In this document: positions 35,102 to 43,041 of the stretch, piece after piece
How the letters are laid out: each line of letters begins with the position of its first letter
Position numbering within the stretch: the stretch's first letter is position 1
From: Lachnospiraceae bacterium
GTDB lineage: Bacteria > Bacillota > Clostridia > Lachnospirales > Lachnospiraceae
Direction: 5' to 3'
Length of the DNA stretch: 64,000 nt
Assembly: GCA_017936885.1 (NCBI GenBank)
Contig: JAGBEO010000022.1
Coordinates: forward strand, 1-64,000
Position numbers and translations under genes: made by a program
The notes under the pieces: generated by a model
What the model was told of the DNA's origin: nothing
Database searches by the model: none
The model's input: the letters and a program-made list of their open reading frames with translations, nothing else

Positions 35102-35141
35102 GCAGAAATTGATATTTCTATCTGATTTCTTCTTGATTTTT
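35093..35141 (-). terminator. Terminator of feoAB
   Basis: On the minus strand AAAAATCAAGAAGAAAT pairs with ATTTCTGCTTGATTTTT with one mismatch, followed by further T residues. It is about 50 bases after the feoB stop. Confidence 0.75.
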
Positions 35142-35190
35142 CAACGGTACGTTTCTGCCGCGTACTATATATTTTCATAATTGCCCTATT

Positions 35191-37197
35191 CTATATCAGA
35201 AATCTTCCGATCTGATAGAACACACATGCCACAAGCCACGCAACGCCGCACTGCATCATGACGATTCCGACAGTCTTCCATACGGAATTCATTTCCCGCT
35301 TAATCGTTGCCACTGCCGCCACACAAGGGGTATACAGCAATGTAAACACTAAGAAACTGACAGCGGTAAGAGGCGTAAAGATTGTTCCGAGCGTCTCGCC
35401 CAAGTCAGACATGGAAGTGCCGGTCAGTACACTGAGGGTGCTCACTACCGCTTCCTTCGCCGTAAAGCCGCTGATCAGTGAAGTAGCCACTCTCCAGTCA
35501 TTGAATCCAAGCGGGGTAAAGACCGGTGCGATCAGCTTGCCGATCATGGCTAACAGACTGTCTGCGGAGTCCGTCACTACATTCAGTCTTGTATCAAAGG
35601 TCTGTAAGAACCAGATAATCAGTGTGGCAAGAAAAATTACGGTAAACGCCTTCTGGATAAAGTCCTTCGCCTTGTCCCACATCAGTAACAACACACTTTT
35701 GGCTGACGGAAATCTGTAGTTAGGAAGTTCCATCACGAAGGGCATCGGTTTTCCATGAAACAATGTTCCCTTAAGAAGCAACGCACACACCAATCCCACA
35801 AGAATCCCCAGCACATACATGCCCATCATCACAAGTGCCTGATATTTTTGGAAGAATGCCGCCGTAAACAATGCATAAATCGGTATTTTCGCCGAGCAGC
35901 TGATAAAAGGAATGAGCATAATTGTCATCTTCTTATCCCGCTCGGAAGACAATGTCCTTGTAGACATAACCGCAGGCACGCTGCATCCGAAGCCAATCAG
36001 CATAGACACGAAGCTTTTGCCAGACAAGCCGATCTTACGAAGGGGTCTGTCCATCACGAAAGCAATTCTTGCCATATAACCTGAATCCTCAAGAATGGAC
36101 AAGAAGAAAAATAACACCACAATAATAGGCAAAAAGCTGAGCACACTTCCCACACCCGCAAAAATGCCATCTATCACAAGGCTTTGTACCACCGGATTAA
36201 TACCGTAATGAACCAATGCCGTCTCAGTCACACCGGATAACGCATCAATTCCCATGCTCATCAGATCACTCAATGCGCTGCCGATCACGCCAAAGGTAAG
36301 CCAGAATATCAGCAGCATAATAACAAGAAACACCGGTATGGCAAGGTATTTGTTCGTCAGCACACTGTCTATCCGTACACTTCTTCTGTGCTCTTTGCTC
36401 TCCCTGCACTTGATCACTGCCTGCTCACATACTCTCTCAATAAAGGTGTAGCGCATATCAGCCAGTGCCGCATTGCGGTCCATCTCACTGTCCCGCTCCA
36501 TCTCCACGATACTGTGCTCTATCAAATCCAGCTCGTTCTCCGATAAATCCAGTTTGCTGATGATATCCTGATCACCTTCTACAATCTTCGTTGCCACGAA
36601 TCTCGGAGACATACCGATCCGTTCCGCATGGTCTTCCACCTGATGACTGACCGCATGAATACATCTATGTACAGGGCCTTTCTCACAAAAATCCTTTACC
36701 TTAGGATAACTGCGTTTCTTCGCCGTTTCCTTTACAGCACGAATCAAATCGTCAATTCCTTCATTTTTAACGGCGCTGATCGCTATCACCGGAACTCCCA
36801 GCGCTTCTTCCATCTTCTCAATGTCAATCGTACCGCCATTACTGCGCACTTCATCCATCATGTTAAGCGCAACCACCATGGGAATATGCATTTCCAGAAG
36901 CTGCAAAGTCAGATAGAGATTACGCTCAATATTCGTAGCATCCACAATGTTGATGATGCCGTCCGGTTTCTCCTGCAGGATAAACTTACGTGTCACAATT
37001 TCTTCATTGGTATAGGGTCTGATCGAATAGATACCCGGTAGGTCTACCACCGCATCGCCTTTCTCACCGCGAATCTCTCCCATCTTGGAGTCTACCGTTA
37101 CGCCCGGAAAATTTCCTACATGCTGATTGGAACCCGTAAGCTGGTTAAAAAGTGTTGTTTTACCGCAATTTTGATTGCCGACAAGTGCATATATCAT
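35191..37197 (-). CDS. feoB: Ferrous iron transporter FeoB
   Basis: Seen: 668 residues. The N-terminal G domain has GNQNCGKTTLFNQL (G1), VDLPGIYS (G3) and LNMMDE (G4). A helical linker leads to about eight to ten membrane segments with two Gate-type repeats, the first carrying GFGCSVPAVMSTRT. Family knowledge: takes up Fe2+ under anaerobic conditions. The start overlaps the feoA stop by four bases. No feoC gene is present. The upstream Fur box explains its iron control. Confidence 0.97.
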   Translation of the reverse strand: MIYALVGNQNCGKTTLFNQLTGSNQHVGNFPGVTVDSKMGEIRGEKGDAVVDLPGIYSIRPYTNEEIVTRKFILQEKPDGIINIVDATNIERNLYLTLQLLEMHIPMVVALNMMDEVRSNGGTIDIEKMEEALGVPVIAISAVKNEGIDDLIRAVKETAKKRSYPKVKDFCEKGPVHRCIHAVSHQVEDHAERIGMSPRFVATKIVEGDQDIISKLDLSENELDLIEHSIVEMERDSEMDRNAALADMRYTFIERVCEQAVIKCRESKEHRRSVRIDSVLTNKYLAIPVFLVIMLLIFWLTFGVIGSALSDLMSMGIDALSGVTETALVHYGINPVVQSLVIDGIFAGVGSVLSFLPIIVVLFFFLSILEDSGYMARIAFVMDRPLRKIGLSGKSFVSMLIGFGCSVPAVMSTRTLSSERDKKMTIMLIPFISCSAKIPIYALFTAAFFQKYQALVMMGMYVLGILVGLVCALLLKGTLFHGKPMPFVMELPNYRFPSAKSVLLLMWDKAKDFIQKAFTVIFLATLIIWFLQTFDTRLNVVTDSADSLLAMIGKLIAPVFTPLGFNDWRVATSLISGFTAKEAVVSTLSVLTGTSMSDLGETLGTIFTPLTAVSFLVFTLLYTPCVAAVATIKREMNSVWKTVGIVMMQCGVAWLVACVFYQIGRFLI

Positions 37198-37418
37198 AAT
37201 TCTGTCACCTCGATCTTTCCGGCATCCTCTTTCCGTATCGTCAGTTCGTATCCTCTTAAGTGGATTTCTATGGGGTCTCCCATGGGAGCTACCTTCTGTA
37301 CCTTCACAATGGTTTTGGGGATGATTCCCATATCCAGAAGTCGGTTTCTGAGTTCTCCTTCACCGCCTACTTTGGTAATTTTAACCTCTTTGCCGATGGG
37401 TGTTTTATCCAGTGTCAT
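37194..37418 (-). CDS. feoA: Ferrous iron transport accessory protein FeoA
   Basis: Seen: 74 residues, an SH3-like barrel with the motif LRNRLLDMGIIPKTIVKV and a C-terminal LRGYELTIRKEDA. Family knowledge: a small cytosolic protein needed for FeoB activity. It is the first gene after the Fur-box promoter and is coupled to feoB by an ATGA-type overlap. Confidence 0.95.
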   Translation of the reverse strand: MTLDKTPIGKEVKITKVGGEGELRNRLLDMGIIPKTIVKVQKVAPMGDPIEIHLRGYELTIRKEDAGKIEVTEL

Positions 37419-37497
37419 GATGTGTCACGCTTTCCTTTTTATTTCTCACTTGTGTTTCTTATCATTCTTCCCGGCAAATACTATCGGAAATCTTAAT

Positions 37498-37512
37498 TGA
37501 TAATTTTTATCA
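37498..37512. promoter_or_regulatory. Fur box of feoAB
   Basis: TGATAATTTTTATCA matches the 7-1-7 Fur consensus TGATAATnATTATCA at all but one non-central position. It lies seven bases downstream of the -10 element, where a bound repressor blocks transcription. Confidence 0.75.
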
Positions 37513-37518
37513 TTTGTT

Positions 37519-37547
37519 AGTCTACTCTAACCGTATGTACTTGTCAA
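37519..37547 (-). promoter_or_regulatory. Promoter of feoAB
   Basis: TTGACA (37542-37547), 17-base spacer, TAGACT (37519-37524) on the minus strand, directly upstream of the Fur box. Confidence 0.8.
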
Positions 37548-37591
37548 GGTGCTCACATGATCTCTTTAAAATTGTTATTCCTTTATCACAC

Positions 37592-38485
37592 TTATCCTTT
37601 TCGCCTTGAACTATACTTTGCAGGAGTTTCACCATACTTTGATTTGAAACTGCTTATGAAATGGCTCGTGAAATTATATCCTGTCATATTGGCGATCTCT
37701 GTTATTGGCAGTTCCGTATTTCTGAGAAGTTCCAGACTTTTACTTAACCTATAAGAGCTGAGATAATCCTTCGGTGTCATATGAAGATGATTTTTGAAAC
37801 AGCGATAACATTCACCGGCACTTATATTTGCCGAAGCAGCGATATCCGTTACAGTAATTTTCTCTGAGTAATTTGCATGTATGAAAGTAAGCATGGTCTG
37901 TATCCTTTGCTGTTTGCAGAGGAAACTATCTGACAATTTTATAGCTGTTTTTGACAGTTCTTTGATCAGAATGTACCACACTTCCACCGTCTTCACTGAC
38001 AGAAAATATTCTCGTCCGAAAAGGTCCGGATTCCTGATTGCACTTTCTAATTCCCACAAAATATCAATTACTCTTTTTTGCCACTCTACCTCCTGTCGGA
38101 GAACGGTTACCGGCAAAGCCAAATTAGTTGTATATGGAAGTACAAAATCCTGTTCCATTCTACTCCCACTAAAAAAGGAAAGTAATTTCGCCGGAAAATT
38201 AAAGCTCACATATTCCCCGTCTTCGGATATATCTGTTGTCATATGCAAGAAACCGCAATTTATAAAAATAGCCTCATTAGCTGCAAGCTGATACTCATAA
38301 CCGTTTACCTGCATTTGTATGGCTCCTTTCGTGACTAGTGTGAATTGCAGTTCTTCATGCCAGTGAAGGTCCATATATCCTCGTCCCGATGGTGTAATCC
38401 CCTTTTTATTCACACAATACATCTCATAGGGAAACATACTATCATCATACCTATTTGTTTCATGCAGTTGATTAAAATTCTTCAT
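37592..38485 (-). CDS. AraC-family regulator beside a MATE exporter
   Basis: Seen: 297 residues from the ATG at 38485, seven bases after CAGGAG; a longer in-frame start lacks an SD. An N-terminal cupin (about 20-150, DLHWHEELQFTLVTKG) precedes the two C-terminal helix-turn-helix units (NISAGECYRCFKNHLHMTPKDY and YNFTSHFISSFKSKYGETP, each quoted in part). Family knowledge: a ligand-binding transcriptional activator. It is divergent from the MATE gene with a 155-base shared region, so it probably controls that exporter. Confidence 0.88.
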   Translation of the reverse strand: MKNFNQLHETNRYDDSMFPYEMYCVNKKGITPSGRGYMDLHWHEELQFTLVTKGAIQMQVNGYEYQLAANEAIFINCGFLHMTTDISEDGEYVSFNFPAKLLSFFSGSRMEQDFVLPYTTNLALPVTVLRQEVEWQKRVIDILWELESAIRNPDLFGREYFLSVKTVEVWYILIKELSKTAIKLSDSFLCKQQRIQTMLTFIHANYSEKITVTDIAASANISAGECYRCFKNHLHMTPKDYLSSYRLSKSLELLRNTELPITEIANMTGYNFTSHFISSFKSKYGETPAKYSSRRKG

Positions 38486-38562
38486 ATAGATACTCCTGTT
38501 AAGATTTTGATATTTTTTGATATAGTTCTGATATTCAGAAAAAAAGAAGTATGATAACATTG

Positions 38563-38591
38563 ATTCTACTAAAGATTCCTTATTTTTTCAA
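38563..38591 (-). promoter_or_regulatory. Promoter of the AraC gene
   Basis: TTGAAA (38586-38591), 17-base spacer, TAGAAT (38563-38568) on the minus strand. The core lies within the shared divergent region and could be controlled together with the MATE promoter. Confidence 0.65.
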
Positions 38592-38640
38592 TGAATCAGG
38601 AATATAAATGTTACCGAATCTAACACCGGAGGGGAAAAAT

Positions 38641-39999
38641 ATGGAAAAAGAATTCGATACCATACCTGTCAAAAAACTGATATTAAGGCTTGGGCTTCCG
38701 GCGATGGCAGCTCAGTTTTTTAACATCTTGTATAATATCATTGACCGCATATATGTAGGCAACCTGCCGCAAAATGGAGAACTGGCACTGGCAAGTGTGG
38801 GAATTTGTGCGCCGGCATTAACAACTGTGTCCGCATTTGCCTATCTGATTGGTACCGGAGGAGCCGCATCCATGAGTATCGCTCTCGGACGCAGAGAGCG
38901 TCCATTGGCCCAAAAGATGATCAACAATGCCTTTATTATGCTTCTCGCTATCTCTATAGCGGTTACTGCAATAGCTCTTTTATGCAAAAGACCCCTTCTT
39001 TACTTGTTGGGATGCAGCAATGCCATGTATTCTTATGCCAGCCAGTATTTTACCATTTATATCTGCGGAACAATTGCCGTATTATGTGGAACGGGAATGA
39101 ATCAGTTTATCCTTGCCCAGGGATTTTCAAAACAGGGAATGCTTTCGATTGTCATTGGAGCCGTAGCAAATGTTGTTCTGGACCCATTATTTATATTTAT
39201 TTTCAATCTTGGAATTGCAGGCGCTGCAGTTGCAACCGTCCTGTCACAAGTTCTTTCCTTATGCTATGTTCTTCTTTTCTTATTTGGAAAAAAAGCATCA
39301 ATCCGTATACAGCATGGCGGTTATCAGAAAGACATTATGGCTCATATCCTGCAAATAGGAATGATGCCTTTTCTCATTATGGTGCTGGATAATTTTATTA
39401 TTATTCTTCTCAACGCTTCCCTGCATTATCACGGAGGCAGTGAGATCGGTGACAGTTACATTGCCTGCGCGGCCGTAGTCCAGAGTTTCATGGTCATTGT
39501 AACCTGCCCGGCACAAGGAATTACCACAGGTTGCGGAACCTTATACAGCTACTATTACGGAGCGGGTAATTATACAAAAGTCATGCAGGTATTCCGATAC
39601 GTTTTTCTGCTCTGTATCGCTTACATCGGATTACTCTTTCTCATTGCCCAGTTTGTCCCGCAGTTCTTTGTCCGGTTGTTTATAAACGGCGGTGAAAACA
39701 TCCTTCTTGCATCTTCCTTTATCCGGAAATATACCCTCGGTCTATTTGGCATAGCCATCCAGTATGCCATTGTGGATGGTCTGACAGCAATGGGAAAAAT
39801 AAAATACGCGCTGCCTGTTTCCCTATTCAGAAAGGCACTGTATCTTATACTGATTTTTACCCTTCCTTTTGTGACAGATTTAAAAAATATTTTTTATGCC
39901 GGAACGATTTCAGATATATTGGGCAGCTGCCTTACTGTGCTTGTTTTTTTCACTGTAATCAAAAGAAAGCTGAGAAAAGAGTTAGGACATGAAAAGTAA
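38641..39999 (+). CDS. MATE family multidrug exporter
   Basis: Seen: 452 residues from the ATG at 38641, six bases after GGAGGGG. Twelve membrane segments in two related halves, with the typical N-terminal MAAQFFNILYNIIDRIYVG. Family knowledge: MATE proteins export drugs or metabolites in exchange for Na+ or H+. Regulation by the divergent AraC protein is inferred from the shared intergenic region. Substrate unknown. Confidence 0.93.
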   Translation: MEKEFDTIPVKKLILRLGLPAMAAQFFNILYNIIDRIYVGNLPQNGELALASVGICAPALTTVSAFAYLIGTGGAASMSIALGRRERPLAQKMINNAFIMLLAISIAVTAIALLCKRPLLYLLGCSNAMYSYASQYFTIYICGTIAVLCGTGMNQFILAQGFSKQGMLSIVIGAVANVVLDPLFIFIFNLGIAGAAVATVLSQVLSLCYVLLFLFGKKASIRIQHGGYQKDIMAHILQIGMMPFLIMVLDNFIIILLNASLHYHGGSEIGDSYIACAAVVQSFMVIVTCPAQGITTGCGTLYSYYYGAGNYTKVMQVFRYVFLLCIAYIGLLFLIAQFVPQFFVRLFINGGENILLASSFIRKYTLGLFGIAIQYAIVDGLTAMGKIKYALPVSLFRKALYLILIFTLPFVTDLKNIFYAGTISDILGSCLTVLVFFTVIKRKLRKELGHEK

Positions 40000-40019
40000 G
40001 TCTCCGCCTGCCAACAAAC

Positions 40020-40054
40020 CCGAAGATCGTCAGACTAAATACCTCGATCATCGG
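40020..40054 (-). terminator. Hairpin between the convergent MATE and small-protein genes
   Basis: CCGAAGATCG (40020-40029) pairs with CGATCATCGG (40045-40054) except for one central mismatch. It lies directly after the small gene's stop. The T run is weak, so the terminator call is tentative. Confidence 0.4.
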
Positions 40055-40057
40055 CTT

Positions 40058-40273
40058 CTACCATTCCTTCTTAATCTCTGTCTCTTCCACGCCGTATTCT
40101 TCCAGAAACATATTCAAATCACTGCGGTTTCTGATCGCCATAACTTCCGTGAATTTACCGCTTTGCATATTCTTGAAGCCTGCAACCTGTTCTCCGTTAC
40201 AGATGCTTGCGCGTATCACAGGTATCTGATGTTCCTTATCATATGTCTTCTTAGTCCTTTTACGTCTAAACAT
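40058..40273 (-). CDS. Small conserved protein, function unknown
   Basis: Seen: 71 residues from the ATG at 40273, six bases after GGAGG. A basic start (MFRRKRTKKTYD) is followed by a compact fold with IPVIRASICNGEQVAGF and an acidic C-terminus. No membrane segment. My recollection is that near-identical small proteins occur widely in Lachnospiraceae, sometimes mislabelled as aspartate dehydrogenase; that function is not supported by this length. It has its own strong promoter and a short leader hairpin, so it is a genuinely expressed unit. Confidence 0.8.
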   Translation of the reverse strand: MFRRKRTKKTYDKEHQIPVIRASICNGEQVAGFKNMQSGKFTEVMAIRNRSDLNMFLEEYGVEETEIKKEW

Positions 40274-40286
40274 GGCAAACCTCCGA

Positions 40287-40305
40287 ATCACTGATATTTA
40301 GTGAT
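40287..40305 (-). promoter_or_regulatory. Leader hairpin of the small conserved gene
   Basis: ATCACT and AGTGAT arms surround a seven-base loop just before the GGAGG ribosome binding site. It could modulate translation or mRNA stability. Confidence 0.4.
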
Positions 40306-40330
40306 AACCTATAACATGAAACCTAATCTC

Positions 40331-40359
40331 AATATAGCAGAATCCAATTATTCCCTCAA
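40331..40359 (-). promoter_or_regulatory. Promoter of the small conserved gene
   Basis: TTGAGG (40354-40359), 17-base spacer, TATATT (40331-40336) with a TG extension, on the minus strand. Confidence 0.7.
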
Positions 40360-40407
40360 CGATAAACTTGCACATCCTGCCTTATGATACATTTCCTTTC
40401 CCGTTTC

Positions 40408-40436
40408 TTGCCATTCTCAGACTGTCCGTCTATAAT
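40408..40436 (+). promoter_or_regulatory. Promoter of the two-component / ABC cassette
   Basis: TTGCCA (40408-40413), 17-base spacer, TATAAT (40431-40436), about 107 bases upstream of the response regulator start. Confidence 0.8.
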
Positions 40437-40543
40437 GATAGCCATAGGATTTCCAAAGCCTCAGGCTTTATAGCGCATCTGTAAAGTCCCGGCCGGATCT
40501 GCATGAAAAGGCTAAAAAGCAAACATATTAAGGTGGAGCGCAT

Positions 40544-41230
40544 ATGAATAAAATATTACTTCTTGAAGATGACTTAAGTCTGGTTAACGGACTTTCCTTC
40601 GCTTTTAAAAAACAGGGATTTGAAGCGGATGTTGCCAGAACCATTAAAGAGGCCGATGCTTTGTGGGCGGAAGGAAAATATGATTTATTAGTCTTAGACG
40701 TATCCCTTCCCGACGGTTCCGGCTTTGCATTCTGCAATCAGGTCAGACAGGTTTCCAAAGTCCCTATTATCTTTTTAACCGCTTCGGACGAGGAAATCAA
40801 TATCATTATGGGATTGGATATCGGCGCCGACGATTACATCACCAAACCTTTTAAGCTGGGCGTATTGCTGTCGAGAATGAATGCCCTGCTCCGCCGGGCT
40901 AATGATTTCAGTTCCACAGATACCCAGCTATTTTCCAACGGGATCAAGGTACTTCTGGTACAGGGACAGGCATATAAAAACGGAGAACTTCTCGATTTAA
41001 CCGCTGGCGAATATAAGCTGTTGTGTCTGTTTATGCAAAATCCCAACACGGTGCTGTCCAAAGAACAGATTTTAGATAAACTCTGGGATTGCGAGGGCAA
41101 TTATGTAGACAGCAGCACACTGACCGTATATATCCGCAGACTGCGGATCAAGGTGGAAGATAATCCCAGCGAACCACAGATGCTTTTAACTGTCCGCCGC
41201 ATGGGATATAAATGGAATGTTATAGATTGA
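40544..41230 (+). CDS. OmpR-family response regulator
   Basis: Seen: 228 residues with a receiver domain (phospho-Asp in LLVLDVSLPDGSG, Lys in TKPFKLG) and a winged-helix DNA-binding domain ending RRMGYKWN. Family knowledge: activated by its partner kinase and binds direct or inverted repeats near target promoters. AAGGTGGAG precedes the start. The kinase gene begins eight bases after its stop, and the pair controls the neighbouring ABC transporter by inference. Confidence 0.96.
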   Translation: MNKILLLEDDLSLVNGLSFAFKKQGFEADVARTIKEADALWAEGKYDLLVLDVSLPDGSGFAFCNQVRQVSKVPIIFLTASDEEINIIMGLDIGADDYITKPFKLGVLLSRMNALLRRANDFSSTDTQLFSNGIKVLLVQGQAYKNGELLDLTAGEYKLLCLFMQNPNTVLSKEQILDKLWDCEGNYVDSSTLTVYIRRLRIKVEDNPSEPQMLLTVRRMGYKWNVID

Positions 41231-41238
41231 GGTGCACT

Positions 41239-42276
41239 ATGAAAATATTTGCCAACAAAGATATTAAAACCTTTTTTACCGCCCTGTCTGTTATTATGAC
41301 AATATTTCTCCTATTGTCCCAGCTTGTAACCCGGGTACTTTTTAAAAACTCCACTCTTGTGCTGCTTCTTCTTTTTCTGCTGATGATATGCAGTGTATTC
41401 ACAATATGCTTTTGGTATTTTGGCAGACAGAACAAAATCATGGAAACGGCTGTCTCGCAGATCAACGCCTATCTTGCCGGAGATACTGATGCCCGCATCG
41501 ACTGTGATTATGAAGGAGAACTTTATCGGCTGTTCCATTCCGTCAACACCTTGGCAGCGGTGCTGAATGCCCATGCCGAGAATGAACTGCAATCAAAGGA
41601 GTTTCTTAAAAAGACCATATCGGATATTTCCCATCAGTTAAAAACACCGCTCGCCGCATTGAATATTTATAACGGTCTTTTGCAGGACGAATCGGAAGAA
41701 CTGCCGGCGATCCGGGAATTTGTCACACGATCAGAACAGGAACTCGACCGAATGGAAACGTTGGTACAAAATCTTCTGAAAATCACCAAACTGGACGCCG
41801 GGTCCATTGTGCTTGAGAAGGTTCCTCAAAATGTCGCTGATATGATGAAAGACATAGAACTGCAGTTTGCATACCGTGCCAAACAGGAACAGAAAGAAAT
41901 GATCCTGTCCGGTGCTGATGACATCTTACTTCCATGTGACCGCGACTGGCTCATGGAAGCCATCGGCAATATTGTTAAAAACGCCCTTGACCACACGAAA
42001 CAAGGAGATTGCATTCATCTTGAATGGAAACAGTTTATGTCTATGGTTCAGATTATCGTAAAAGATAACGGAAGTGGTATTCACCCGGAGGATCTGCACC
42101 ATATTTTCAAACGGTTTTACCGCAGCCGCTTTTCCACGGATGTTCAGGGTATCGGATTGGGACTGCCCCTTGCGAAGACGATCATTGAAGCGCATGACGG
42201 CACGATTGAAGTGGATAGCCAATTAGGTGTAGGGACGACTTTTGTTATCAATTTCTTAATTCCTACAAAATTGTAG
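41239..42276 (+). CDS. Intramembrane-sensing histidine kinase
   Basis: Seen: 345 residues from the ATG at 41239, behind GAGGTG. Two membrane segments (about 10-35 and 40-65) are joined by only a few residues, so there is almost no external sensor. A HAMP-like segment, the phosphoacceptor helix DISHQLKTPLAAL and the ATPase motifs DNGSGIHPEDL and GIGLGLPLAK follow. Family knowledge: such kinases usually get their signal from a partner ABC transporter, as in antimicrobial peptide resistance modules. The downstream ABC genes fit that model. Confidence 0.94.
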   Translation: MKIFANKDIKTFFTALSVIMTIFLLLSQLVTRVLFKNSTLVLLLLFLLMICSVFTICFWYFGRQNKIMETAVSQINAYLAGDTDARIDCDYEGELYRLFHSVNTLAAVLNAHAENELQSKEFLKKTISDISHQLKTPLAALNIYNGLLQDESEELPAIREFVTRSEQELDRMETLVQNLLKITKLDAGSIVLEKVPQNVADMMKDIELQFAYRAKQEQKEMILSGADDILLPCDRDWLMEAIGNIVKNALDHTKQGDCIHLEWKQFMSMVQIIVKDNGSGIHPEDLHHIFKRFYRSRFSTDVQGIGLGLPLAKTIIEAHDGTIEVDSQLGVGTTFVINFLIPTKL

Positions 42277-42299
42277 TCTTACATTTATTTTGCTGTAAG
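42263..42299. repeat. Paired inverted repeats between the kinase and ABC genes
   Basis: CTACAAAATTGTAG (42263-42276, including the kinase stop codon) is followed by CTTACA-N10-TGTAAG (42278-42299). These lie 59 bases upstream of the ABC ATPase start. They are candidates for the response regulator's binding site. Confidence 0.5.
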
Positions 42300-42357
42300 G
42301 TTTCGATGATATTCTATGCAGAGGAATACAAAAAATACAGAAAGAGGTGTTTACACT

Positions 42358-43041
42358 ATGAATTTATTAGAAGTGCAAGCAATATCTAAAACCTACGGCA
42401 GCGGTGAAACCGCCGTACATGCGCTGAAAAAAGCAAGCTTTTCGGTTCCGAAGGGCGAATTCGTTGCAGTAGTCGGTGAATCGGGTTCCGGCAAAAGTAC
42501 ACTGCTTAATATGCTGGGTGCTCTGGACACTCCTACTTCCGGCAAGGTTCTGATTGACGGCAAGGATATTTTCGCCATGAAAGAAAGAGAACTGACTGTC
42601 TTTCGGCGCAGAAACATCGGATTTATTTTTCAGGCATTTAACTTAATTCCTGAACTGAATGTGGAACAGAACATTATGTTTCCCGTGCTGCTTGATTACC
42701 AGAAGCCCGATCCAAAGTATCTGGAAGAACTGTTGGCAGTACTGGGATTAAAGGAACGCCGCCGCCATCTGCCAAGCCAGCTATCCGGCGGTCAGCAGCA
42801 GAGAGTGGCGATTGGGCGCGCCTTATTCACCCGCCCTTCCCTGATTCTTGCGGATGAACCGACAGGCAATCTGGATTCCCAAAATAGCAGCGAAGTCATT
42901 GCATTATTAAAGGAAACCTCCAAGAAATATGAGCAGACCATTATAATGATTACCCATAACCGCAGTATTGCACAGACCGCAGACCGTGTGCTGAACGTGT
43001 CGGATGGTATCATCACTGATTTGGGGAGGTGCCACGAATGA
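42358..43041 (+). CDS. ABC transporter ATPase (MacB/LolD type)
   Basis: Seen: 227 residues from the ATG at 42358, eight bases after AAAGAGGTG. Walker A GESGSGKST, signature LSGGQQQRVAIG, Walker B LILADEPTGNLD and the switch histidine in MITHN are intact. Family knowledge: this ATPase class pairs with FtsX-domain permeases that act on antimicrobial peptides, lipoproteins or periplasmic substrates. The stop overlaps the permease start by four bases. Confidence 0.96.
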   Translation: MNLLEVQAISKTYGSGETAVHALKKASFSVPKGEFVAVVGESGSGKSTLLNMLGALDTPTSGKVLIDGKDIFAMKERELTVFRRRNIGFIFQAFNLIPELNVEQNIMFPVLLDYQKPDPKYLEELLAVLGLKERRRHLPSQLSGGQQQRVAIGRALFTRPSLILADEPTGNLDSQNSSEVIALLKETSKKYEQTIIMITHNRSIAQTADRVLNVSDGIITDLGRCHE

